The notes under the pieces are model-generated. The model did no database searches and was not told where the DNA came from. It saw nothing but the letters and a program-made list of their open reading frames with translations. From contig RQOL01000660.1 in assembly GCA_013076295.1 (NCBI GenBank), forward strand, positions 62,001 through 126,000: a stretch of DNA of 64,000 nt, read 5' to 3'. The DNA is from Sanderia malayensis (Eukaryota; Cnidaria; Scyphozoa; Semaeostomeae; Pelagiidae). Below, piece by piece: positions 35,835-47,300 of this stretch (its first letter is position 1; the number at the start of each line of letters is the position of its first letter). The translations under genes were made by a program, and so were the position numbers.

Positions 35835-36164
35835 ATGGCATCAACCGAAGACGCTAATGATGCTGATAATGGGAGTAGATCGGAAGAGACTCCAGCTGAT
35901 TCGAGTAACCTAAAAAATGACGAACCGGTGCTAGGGAGGCTTGTCCGTCAAAATGCAGAGTGGTGGCCTGACTATGAGTCGATGTTACGACGATTCAACG
36001 TGAAGCCAATTGATGCATCGTCATCGTCAGCCGCATCGTCAGCCGCATCGTCAAGCGGATTGGGCAATGCTGGCCTTAAAAGAAATTCACCGAATGATGA
36101 AATATCAGAGGAACAGTGTAAACGAAGCAGAATTTCACCATCATCATCATCATCATCATCATAA
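35835..36164 (+). CDS. Small serine-rich ORF
   Basis: From MASTEDANDADNG there are 109 codons to a TAA. The centre (LGRLVRQNAEWWPDYESML) looks structured. The C terminus has Ser/Ala repeats and ends in a run of serines encoded by a (TCA)n microsatellite. No intron is seen. It lies near the inner edge of the right inverted-repeat arm. No family is recognised, but the composition is more protein-like than the other unassigned frames here. Confidence 0.4.
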   Translation: MASTEDANDADNGSRSEETPADSSNLKNDEPVLGRLVRQNAEWWPDYESMLRRFNVKPIDASSSSAASSAASSSGLGNAGLKRNSPNDEISEEQCKRSRISPSSSSSSS

Positions 36165-36409
36165 TTAAAGAGTAATTTTGTATAATATATATGATTTTAT
36201 CGATGTTTTAAATTCTGATTTAATATGGTTTTGTTATATTTTACTTGTATTTTGTTATATTATATTTTATTATATTCTTTATTATTTTATTAGCGTTTGA
36301 CATTCTTTTATTCATGAATTAATTTATCGTTTTATTAGTGTGTTTTTATTTCTACTTGAATATTGTTTAATTGTACATAAATCATTGCTTGTAAAACGGA
36401 AAAAGCGAT

Positions 36410-37345
36410 AATGGCATGTCTCTCATACTTTGTGGCCTTGTATTCCTTGCCTGTTGCGCCACTGCATGGTTGTTGTGGTTGTTACAAATCACGGAGCTTT
36501 TCATATTCCGAACAAGACTAATCCTGTGACTGTAATCGGTTTCCTGTTAAACCACAGCATAGACATTACATCCTAATCAGAATTCGATCCTTTTCATAAA
36601 CATTATGCTATTCAAAACTAATGTTCACAAAGAAAACAATTTTAACGCATGCGGAGAAAAGACCAATCTGCTTTTGTGTAACGTTTATTTACGTTTATTC
36701 TATATCCCGTCAAGAAATAGGTATTCTAAAGTTTAAAAACTGTCTAAAGTCAAAGATACATCTTTATCGGAAATTTACAAAGTTCTAATTATGGCTCCTG
36801 ATTTGAAAGCACTCGGACTAAAATGTTAGTAAGTTCTCCTCATGGTTCTGGTGCTTATAGAATTGAATTGAATTGAATTCTTATAACATTTATGTCAATG
36901 CTTTTGCTTCCAAAGTCACCGCCTCGTTCTCAATCTGTCTCCTTTCCTTGTCAAGTCGGCGCTTGGAAGACGTGGTAGAACACACGTGAATTGTTGCCTT
37001 TGAGATTTCAAGATGTCATTAATCAAAAACAAAGCCTAATACAAAGGTGTATATATTTCAACAGCTAAGTTTAAGATTTTAAAACACAATGTTTATTGAG
37101 ACAGACATTTGCACTCTCTTACAAATAGAGGTTCCCGCCTAAAAGCACAACTGTTTGGCTTGTTCTGGCGACAGCTCTTATTGCTTTATTTGTGCCTATC
37201 ACTTTACATCAAGCTCAGATAACTTACAGGCACCATATGTTTATGTTGGTATTTTACGATTGGTGCCAGATTAAGATAGTTTGCCTTTGGCAGGTCATCA
37301 ATGCCACGCCCCATAAGTCTTGAGAGGCATGGCTAGAATCGATAA
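36410..37345. repeat. Right arm of a long inverted repeat
   Basis: Reverse complement matches the left arm (28900-30200) block by block, without the 395-bp insertion found there. Includes GTAACGTTTATT near 36678 and AGGTTCCCGCC near 37128. The arms enclose about 6.2 kb. Confidence 0.75.
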
Positions 37346-37664
37346 CCCAATTTGTAACCATCGTTCTCTAATCAATGCACTGCATAAACCTTCTATGAAC
37401 TAGTGCCGACATAAGTAATCAAAATTAGTATTTTTGCTTCATTAAAAACAAAATTCACTTCTAGAAGCGATTAAGAGGTAATAGGGGAATTTGTAGTCGT
37501 AAAAGGCTTCGGAAGTATTCGGTTGATCATCTATCACATATGTCAGATTTCTTTGAGAGCTAAAGGTACGTGATTTAATGTTGCTCTTGCCTAGGCCTAT
37601 TTAATGATGGCTCTGAAAAGCAATGTAACTTTTTAAGCTTAACTTTCTATTATGTTAGACCCAG

Positions 37665-38953
37665 ATGGATGCGTTTGTGATAAAAAAAGAAAAGCCCCAA
37701 CAGAAAAGAAAAGCAAGAGTCGCAGAAAAGAAAAAATACAAACAGGTCACAATAAAAGCATTGCCAGTAAGTACAAATTATGAATTGTAATAATAATAAT
37801 AATAACAATAATGATAATCTGTAAGAAATTAAACTGTGCATTATGTGAAGGTTTCTAGCCTGATTAACCTAATCTTTCCTGCGTTCAAATTCTTTCCAAA
37901 ATCTTATAGATTCAAAAGTTTTTGCAAGATTCTCAGCTTAATTTAAAACACAGCCACTTCAGACTGGATTGAAACTTTATCTTATTTGCATGATCAAATC
38001 ACATTTGGAATCATTTTCTGATGACGTAATAGTGTTTCTGTGACGTGATGGTTGATCAATTCTTTTTTTACAGAGAGTTGTTGTTGTCGAAGATATACAA
38101 AGACTGGCAGTAACATTGAACGAAGAGCATGACAATGTCAACTCTATGCTGTCTGCTTTGCGCGAACTTAAAGCCATGAAGCCTTCGAGAGAAATTATTT
38201 TATCCACAAAGATCGGACATAGAATCAACTTCTTGCAACAACACGAGAACGAGGCTGTCAAGAGTCTTGCAAGAGAGGTTCTGAGGGACTGGAATCGGTT
38301 CTACAAGGAACAAAGAAAGCGGGAAACCCTGGAAGTTCGAAGCGATGCAAAGTCGGAACTGTTGCGAATGAAAGCGAGGAAATTGCTGGCTGATTCACTT
38401 AATAAACAGGTCTGTATTTTGATCGGTATTCTCCAGCTATAATACAGGATAAAAGTCCTATTTTGCATATATCCTTTACCCCCTCCTCCTCTATGCTATG
38501 CTATGTCTTGAGGGAAACAACAAAAAGTCTTTTCGCATGATGATCGCAGAGGTCTGATTGAGAGAACAACATTGTTTTAGGGGGAGTTGGGGGTTCGATA
38601 GTCTTTTTGTGATTTTACCAGTGTCCCAATGATTTTTGTTCCCAATTGTACTGTAAAGTAAAGCTGAGAACACAGGGACAGAAAGAGGGACATAGTCATA
38701 GAAATAAATTGAAAATAGAGAGTAGTCAGAAATTCAAGTGTTATAACTTACTCTGTCTTCACAGGTCACTGATATGCTACCAGAGCTGACAGAGAGAAAT
38801 ATTTATCGTACTTGTGGAAGGAGACCCGATAACAATTATGAAAAAAAAGTTCGAAAACTTTGCTTTACACTAAAAAGTAATGAAAGTACTAGATTAAAAA
38901 TTATCGAAGGAAGGCTCAGCATAGACGATTTTTGCAAACAAGGGTGTGACTGA
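37665..38953 (+). CDS. TCEANC2: TCEANC2, TFIIS N-terminal and central domain protein
   Basis: Exons 37665-37766, 38074-38409 and 38765-38953, all phase 0, give 208 codons, the same length as I recall for the human protein. Exon 1 begins MDAFVIKKEKP. Exon 2 opens RVVVVEDIQRL and contains SREIILSTKIGH, SLAREVLRDWNRF and LEVRSDAKSELLR, the TFIIS N-terminal (LW) helical bundle. Exon 3 has VRKLCFTLKSNE and IIEGRLSIDDF, a shortened TFIIS central domain; the zinc ribbon of true TFIIS is absent, as expected for this family. AATAAA lies about 15 nt after the stop. A start at 37665 follows an AG, so an untranslated 5' exon is possible. The precise role is not established; the domains suggest transcription elongation. 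Confidence 0.92.
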
Positions 38954-39428
38954 AAATTATTTCAAATAAAACATCTTAAAAGAAGATTCGTTGGAGTTTT
39001 AAGGATTTTTTGCTTCCTTTATCGTTTTAGTTGTATTTTATATTTTATAAATTGTGATTATTGGCAATGAAGTATGTGTTCATACTGATAAAAGCTTCTT
39101 GTGTTGTCCAGTTTTCTTTGTATAGAGAAACGCCTTTGTAAGTAATACAGTTTGGGCAAACGCGTTAAAGTTCTCGATATGACTTTCACTTGAAATTAGG
39201 GTCCCAGCTTTAAAATTTTAGCTAAAGTACGGAGTAGACAATTTTTTCTGGCATAAACTATTCATCCAAAATCTCAGAACGTTCTCTAAAATCATATCTT
39301 AGAGTTTTAATATACTTAACAAAGAATAACAAAGTTTAAAAAGATAGGAGGATAGGAACAAAGTTTAAGGAACTCAATAAATCATTTTAAATCTCTGCAT
39401 TAAATACAGGGCTTATATAACATGGATA

Positions 39429-39831
39429 CACGTTTTTTTTTTATAAGAAACCTGGCTCAAGGCCTAGTAGTAAAAGTTTCTTAATTTTTAGCCACATTTT
39501 AGTTCTAAAAGTTTCTTAAAAGTTTCTTAACTTAATGAACAAAGTTGTAGTGAAAACGAAGAAAAAAACGTGAATGTGGCAAAATATTAGTATCATAACA
39601 AAGAAAAATCGTCAATGCGATAAATCGTCATGTGGAGCCGACAATGTTATGCTTTGCACATAAAACATACTTACTGTAGTTGACATTTGTTAAATCCGTA
39701 AAGGGAAAACGTGTTTCCGAAATTTCCAATGTTTCTTAGATATTTCCTTGTAGTTCCAAAAGTTTCTTAAATTTTAGGGCGTCTAGATCTAGGTTTCTTA
39801 TAAACCGGTTTCTTATAAAAAAAAAAACGTG
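39429..39831. mobile_element. 403-bp TA-flanked inverted-repeat element
   Basis: Ends CACGTTTTTTTTTATAAGAA and TTCTTATAAAAAAAAAAACG then TG are inverted repeats with TA outside. The interior repeats AAAGTTTCTTAA. The terminus resembles that of the element at 41069-41238. Confidence 0.75.
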
Positions 39832-41068
39832 TATGGGCTCACTGGTGTTACGGGCCCCTCCCATGTATACATAGATAAGGTGCTGAGAGAGAAGATATTT
39901 CCAAACAGAAGTAAGGAGGCATATGATCAATGGATTAGGTTCGATGCTTCGCGATCCTTTTTCAATTTCCTCTTTTTTGCTCCACTCGAATATCTGTCAC
40001 TCATATCGAAAACCTAAAGTGTGCATGAAGGCCAAAAATTGGTTTTCTCAGGGCCAGTTTATATGGAGGAGGGCTAGCTCTCCTCAGAGGGCTAGATTTG
40101 ATGCTTGTTTATAGAATTCTCCATCTTTCTTGTGAGGGCTGGAAGCACGAGAGCAAACATTTTCACAGCTACTTGTTCACCATGATAACTTGTTGCCACG
40201 CTCTTAACCAAGCATATTGTTTTGGCCTATCACCATCGAAATCTATATTTTTGAATTCCATTATACTTTCATATTTATGGAGAGCAGTGATTAGAATTTC
40301 CGCCACAAAGGTTCGTTTTTCTTAAATTCTACGAACGAAATACCGCCGGGCACGTTAATTAATCGGTTCTAATCATAGTTCCCATAGGGTCACTCTTCTA
40401 CGGACAAACAAAGTAATCGCAGTTAACTTGAAATGATTTAAATTCTGATCCATCTCCATCCATCTCTGTTTCCACAACTGTTTTAAAAATCCATCAAAAA
40501 GTTTGGGGCCCTCAACTGCTCGTGGGCCCCTGGGCCCGGGCCCGGTGGTTAGTGCGGCCCTGATAACAATATAACAAACAGTAACAAACAGTAACTAAAT
40601 TTAAAAAAATAACAGCAAATCTACTCGACCAATTGCAGCCGTATTTACAATGTGAAACCGTGAAACCTGAATTTAATTGCCTTTTTAGGTCTTGGTCGAT
40701 TCATTAAAACAGATACCCAATAAAAAGAAAACAGCAAAACATTTGAAAAGCAAAACAAAAGACCTGTATTTTGAATTGAATTCAATGGCTAAGAACTCTA
40801 CAGATGACATTTTCATGCTCCATCCCACTAATTAAGGAATGAATGTCGAACTTAGCATTAGCCCATAATCTTTTAATAATATATACAAAAAACTACCAGT
40901 CTGCGATATAGTTTGGTCTGTTTTATGTGTGTATCAAAATCGCGACTACCAACAGAACAAAACTTGTAACAAAAACAAAAATATAACTGAAAGTCAGCCC
41001 AAATATATGAGGCATATAATACTCAGAGTTTTTTCACCCAAGATTTGGCCGTCTGTGACTGACATAAA

Positions 41069-41238
41069 CATACTCTTTTTTCATAAGAATGCTTAATTTT
41101 TTGCTGAGCCTCATTATTCTTAACTTTTTTCTGTTTTGAGCAGTAGCACAGATTTTATTTTCTGCCGCGCTAAGAATAATTTAAGAATATTCTGAGGCTC
41201 AGCAAAAATTTGAGTATTCTTATAAAAAAAGGAGTGTA
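41069..41238. mobile_element. 170-bp MITE with ~55-bp inverted ends
   Basis: The left arm (about 41069-41125) and right arm (about 41180-41238) are reverse complements over about 55 bp, including TTTTTGCTGAGCCTCA. Both arms carry ATAAGAAT near the end, as in the 39429 element. Confidence 0.75.
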
Positions 41239-41371
41239 TACTTTGGTGACATACATGCGTGAAGTATTACAAGCGTCTGCAACACTGTCCAATTGCATCT
41301 AATGAAATTTCTCGAGCCAGGCAACTTCAAGTGTTGCAGTGGATGTATCGTCATAATAATCATCGCAGTCA

Positions 41372-44300
41372 TCATCCAGATAGTTGGAAATTCCGTACAA
41401 AACTCTCGGCTGCTTCGAAGCAGAATATGTACTGCTGGAGGTTCTGAACCATGAAGGCTCTCTCAAATCTCAATGTTTTAACAGTCTGGTGAATATCTAC
41501 AACGTCTTCTGCTTGAAGTCTTTCGAAGATATTATGTAGCGCGATAAATACACCAGTTCTGCCGACACCAGAGCTACAAAAAAGACACCCATCACTTGCA
41601 AATAGATATCAAGAAATACAAAGCTTTGTTTATCTCCCTTAGAAAACCAAGCTAAGGTTTCCTGTGCATGTACTCTCTTCATAAGATCGACCAAGACATA
41701 TTAGGTTAGGACCTATATCTTCCTTAGAGCAGCGAATAAAGGTTTGCACCTTCCTCGGAAGATTAAACTCCACTTGCTATGATTTGCACGTTTTCTAAAA
41801 ATTTTAGTTGAGGTCCGTGATGTCTGCATATACCTTCCCTGAGCATCGAATTAACACTTGCAAGGGTTGTAAACTCCTTAAAATATTGCATTAAGAAAAG
41901 CACAAAGTCCAGCAGTCAGTCAATCGAGAAACAGAATGAAAAATAACACTCGCAGGAGACCATATTTCAGTGCATACTCACCTGCTGTGACAGAGAATAG
42001 GACCAGGATTGCTGTCTTGATTTTTCAATCTGTTCACATGACCAATGAGTTGAATTATTCCTTCCGGTGATACGGGAACTTCGCTCTTGTGGAAATTGAT
42101 GTACTGGAACTGCGTGATAGTGCGCGTATCTCCATCCTGAAAAGATCATCGAAACATCGAAACTCTACACTTAAATGGAGCTCTCAAACAAGCCTCAAAG
42201 ACACGGTGGATCGATAATATCAAAACATGTACTGATGTTGGGGTGAAACAAGCGTCCAGCGTATAAACATGAAGAAGGCAAAAACGCAAAACTATTGGCT
42301 ACGGCATAACTAGCGACAACTACCAGGGGTCAAATTATGCTACCTACGGATAAAAACCATGGTGTAATTCCCCTAAGTACCCCCAACCCCCACAGCCTAA
42401 TATGGAATTCGTGAGAGACTGCTAACATGTTTGGATACAATGCCAATTCAAACACGCGATGCTGGTGTTTAGTTAATTTATTTTTTTATTTATGAAGTAC
42501 AATACAGTATTATACCGCACACAGCCCTGAATAAAGCATAATTAAAAAATGCGTACCGTAAATGACAAAATTAGCGCCCCCTGCCAAATTACCGCCCCTG
42601 CCGAATAAGCGCCCCTGGGATAAAGGCAATTTTTGTAATAAGCGCCCCTGCTCGAATAAGCGCCCCCTAAACAAACGGGGCGCTTATTTGAATATAGAAA
42701 AAACAACGATTTTTATTGTCAAGATGTATTTCAATATACTTAAAAACAAGGAAAAACAGCCTTGCCAAGCTATAAGGGAGGCTTTAAAAAGTCAATTATC
42801 AATCCTAAGCGATGTTGATCCGTTTAAAATTGGGGAAAGCGATGTTGCAATAACAGGATCTGAATTTCTAATGGTTGATTCACGCCATGAAGAAGATGAA
42901 GAACTCGACATCTTATAAGATATTTCATTTTTTAATTCTTTTGTATTACGCCTGTTATAATATTCATCAAAAATGAACTGAAAGACAACTGGAAATAAAT
43001 TTTCTCCCTTTCATTGTTTGAGCAAAAATTAATAAGCGCCCCTGCTGAATTAACCGCCCCCGCTGAATTAGCGCCCCCTCTAAAGGTTTATTTTTTAAAT
43101 AAGCGCCCCGGGCGCTAATTTCGTCATTTACGGTAATAATGGTTAATTATTGAAAAAGAAAGTCAAAACAAGTCTCACCCTCGCATCTGTAATCTCGAAT
43201 TTCCGTATGAAGAAATTTGCCTCTCTTGTGTCGGTTAGTGGCTCTACGATATAGTGGTGGTATTTTCTCGCCTTTTTACTCGGCCAATATTGGTAGCACA
43301 TTTCCTAAGAAGAGAATCAGTAAATGGAATAACCGACAGAAAGAGACAAGATGAGTTGTGTAAATAACAAACATACGGTCAAAGAGACACGACTCACCTT
43401 TCCACGATCAGTTAAATCTGTTAGCATGACAATTATTGAGCAGCCTTGCTCCACGATCATGCGCCAGAAATCCTCAACTGTCTGTTTAGTCGGTCCTTGA
43501 GCAGCGATGAATTCACCATGCCCTCCATAGCCCTGAGAAAATACGATAAGTGACGTCAAAAAAACATTTACAACACGAACGAGAGGTTCAATACAGGCTG
43601 GGAAATAAACAAATCGCAATTACGTGAGAAGATCTTGAGTCGTGATATCAGAACGAAAGTCTGCAAAGGTTCAATACAAGGCGAAATAGATAAAAAGTGG
43701 AATATTAAAGCTTACGTCAATATGACTGGCATTGATGTAGTCTGTTTCTTTATGTCCTCTTAATTGTTCAAGACAAACTCGGTTTGAATCGACTGTTGAC
43801 GACAAAATAACCATTATAAATATATTGTAATAACTAGCTGTTAACATTGTTAAAATGAGTGCTGCTGTGATGTAAAACCAATAATCAGAACTAAAGCATC
43901 TAGCAATTGATTAAGAGATATGTTTGGAAATAAATGCCTGCAAAAAATTATGGAGAGGGGGTGCTCTACCGCTTCCAGGCAATCATTTTTATCAACTTAT
44001 CCCCATGACAAGAAAGCAACTCCTGTGCTCTTGTCGAAGTAAAAATGGCCTTCTTGGGCCTTCTCGATTCTGGCCACGAATAAAAGTTAATAACCAGCAG
44101 ATAGGCCAACTAAATATCGTTTTCCCAATGTTTCTAAAACGTCTCGCTGCACTGCAGCAAAAACATTACCGTCATTGATGAATTGATAATAAAACCAGCA
44201 TGGGGCTAAACGGAGGAGGATTTGAGTGCGCAGGCTAGAATGATACAGACAAACACACAAACACTCGAGAAGGACTCGATTATATTCTGCTTCGCAGCCG

Positions 44301-47300
44301 CTTCGTTTCGCTACGCAGCAGCATTAATTTAAAATATTTTACATTCAAAATTAGATGGAGTGAAAGCCCACAGAAAAGAACCTTGAAAGTTTGTTGAAAG
44401 AAGAAAGTTATGAGGAAAAGATAATTCTGCTCAAAAAATAGAACGAGCAATAGGCTATTGTATTTGAACAATAGACTGGATGCAGAATAACAGCTTCTTT
44501 ATCGCGGATGCTTACTGTAATGACTAGGGGTGGGTGGAATAAGATGGGGTGTACTTACAAGGCAAAATAGATGCCAATCTGTTCTTCGATTTGTTCATTT
44601 CAGCATTCGCTGACATGCAGTCCTCGTTATTTGGGACTGTGGCATACACGATCACCTGGTTGCAAGAAAAAGCATCAGAAATGCATCAAAACAGCTGCAA
44701 CACAGCTATGTACAACGATTAAATCTAACCCAACGCTTCACGCAGTAATGAACAAATTCTTTAGCCTTTCGTAACAGTGATAAACAGTACGGCATCATAT
44801 CTCTGGAGAGCTCCACTACTAACTTAACGATCAAAACAAATTGAATTGAATGCAAGCATCTTACCTTGAAATCGTTTTCAATGAGAACATCACCATGCTG
44901 GTTGAATTCGCTCATCGTTTCGAAGTAGGTGGAGAACTCACTGGTTGGTACGGCTGTACTACCAGATTGAATTGCATCCAATATGGCGTCGTGAACAAAT
45001 ATGTACTGCTCCTGAAACACACAAAAATGAAACTTCATAAGTAGCTGGCAACCTTAGTTACATGATTACTATATGACTATATATTAGAATATATATGATA
45101 GCTATATGACAATCAATGCATGATTATGGAACAAGTCTAGCAAGCTCTTGACGAGTTGAGATACTCTACTAATAGGTTATTTACTATTGTTATTTAATGT
45201 TAACTCTTCCTATGGACTAATCTGCTATGGTGTAGAAAGCGATTGAATAAAACCTCCCGGGTTGATATTTCATCTCAAAACAATATAAAAAACAATAGCC
45301 TATTGTGTTTGGACAATAGGCTGGGTGCAAAATACACAGGTTCTTGCTTTTACTGCGCAGAGGCTTGCAATAGTGGTGATGCAGAGATGCAGATGAGTCT
45401 ATTAACCAAAAACGTGAATACTCAGAGCGGGATTGGGAATCCTAACCCCTGTTAACTTACATCGTTTTGCACCATGAAATTTCTCTGCGAGCGTAGCATG
45501 GTCACATAGCCGTAAATGTCAACGGTTTGCTCATTCTTAATTCTCTCAAGCATCGAGTAGATGACGATAAAGCAGCCAGTTCTGCCGACTCCAGCACTGT
45601 AACAAAACAATTAAAAGTTTAAACAAAATTCAAAGGAAACAGTAAAGCCTTGCAGCAAGCAAGCAAGCCCCAGCACTATCACCATCACCAAAGAAACCCT
45701 AATCCAACAGCAACGGCGATTTGAAGATTCTTTGCTATTACCGTTACTGTTTTAGAATGCACTGCTGAGCATATTACTTTTGCGCAATGCATTCTCATAT
45801 CTGACACTGCTTTAAAACGCACTCTTATTCCTATTGCTACTTCGAAATGCATTGCTACAATGAAATCTTCATTAAGCAGAGGACACCTCATTGCAAGAGG
45901 TAACCACTGCATTGTACATAGATTAACTACAATGGCTTTAGGATTGCCCGAATGATATTGAAAAGGAGTGAACAAGAGCAGTGAAAAACACCCATATGCT
46001 AAGAACCCGTGAATTTCGCACCCAACCTATTATCCAATCTTCTAATGCTTTGAGCAGAAATATCACCCAGAGGTTCTTAATCAATTGGTTCTTATATGCG
46101 GGCCTTTACTGTAAGAAGCGTCCAATTCCACTGTACTCTTCTTCTTCAATAGCGAGTGGACATGAATGTGTACCTTCAATAGGCTATAATATGTAGACAT
46201 GCGAATGGTCAATTACCTGCAGTGGACTATTATCGGTCCAGTGTTTTCAACGTTCTCTTTTCTCACTCGCTCCGTGAAGGAAAGCAATGCGACTGGGTTG
46301 CGCGGGACTCCGAAATCTGGCCAGGCCGTGAATTGGAATTGCTTCACAATACGCGTCTCCTCTCCATCATTCTATTGAAATGATTTACAGTGTATGATCA
46401 GATACGTAACAAATACATCCCCCTCCACAGTTGCTGCAACGAATTGATTTACAAGCTGTTTTGGTGCATTTACAGGGGGTAAGATGCAAGTAATACAACT
46501 CTCACTTACAGAGCCTGTCTCGAACGTGCGCTGCAGATAATTTAAGAACTTTACTTCATCGATTTTTGTGACACGAATATTACCGTAAATGGCCATTCCG
46601 CTGTTTGGCCAATATTGTTCACATTTTCCCTAAAAACCGACAGAAAATACGGGCTCAAAAATAAACCCTCCACCGAGCAGAAAAACAAACCAGACGTCAA
46701 TCAAATCCACACATAACACAATCCGATTAGCCAAGAATCGTGGATTCAAATTGATGAGATCAATTGGTTATTCCATATGGAGCTCCGGTCCGCAAAATAC
46801 CGGTCTAATTTAAAGAGATTTCATCAGTGACCTACCCGTCCTCTCTCCTCCAATTTCGTCACCATAACAATGGTAGCCGTTTTATTCTCCCAACACGCTC
46901 TCCAGAAATCCGCCACAGTGTTTGTCATTGGGCCTTGCGTGGCAATAAACGCCTTCTCTTGACAGTAACCCTGAGAAGAATCAAAATGAATTGTTTAAAG
47001 TCTGATCTTTAGGATCTCCGTATGTTCACAATAGCCATATGCCTTAATCCGTCGAAATGGAAGATGGCAATAGCGATGGCTACTCACATCAATGTAATTG
47101 GCATTGAGATAGTCCGAACCCACTTCACCAGTAAATTGCAAGACAACTCTCGTATGATCATCTGAAAAGAAGATGGTAGCTCTATTAGCTTAAAAGTGCC
47201 AGCAAATAGTCCTGGGGGTTAGGTTGGCATGACGGAGAAGGATCATTGTACAAAGACAAGTTGCAACAAACAGTGTTACTGCCATGAACATTGAATCATT

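Larger units (their letters stand above)
38954..41371. other. Spacer between TCEANC2 and LAR
   Basis: It holds the 3' ends of both convergent genes and two inverted-repeat elements (39429-39831, 41069-41238). I see no supported gene in the remainder. Confidence 0.5.
41372..44655 (-). other. PTP domain D2 of LAR, catalytic residues lost
   Basis: Spans exons 23-28. The fold is recognisable ([42 protein letters not shown]). The WPD loop aligns to NFHKSEVP, so the general acid Asp is Lys. The P-loop reads [10 protein letters not shown]: His1855 sits where the nucleophile Cys belongs and the preceding His is Cys, while Arg1861 is kept. D2 should be inactive and act in regulation or binding. LAR D2 domains in vertebrates usually keep this Cys. 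Confidence 0.88.

Noticed and set aside
28900..37345. LTR retrotransposon
   Set aside because: The terminal repeats are inverted, not direct, and no gag or reverse transcriptase motif is visible between them.
42562..42918. Independent protein-coding gene of 118 codons
   Set aside because: It starts inside the terminal inverted repeat of a TA-flanked element within a LAR intron, so it is element-derived.
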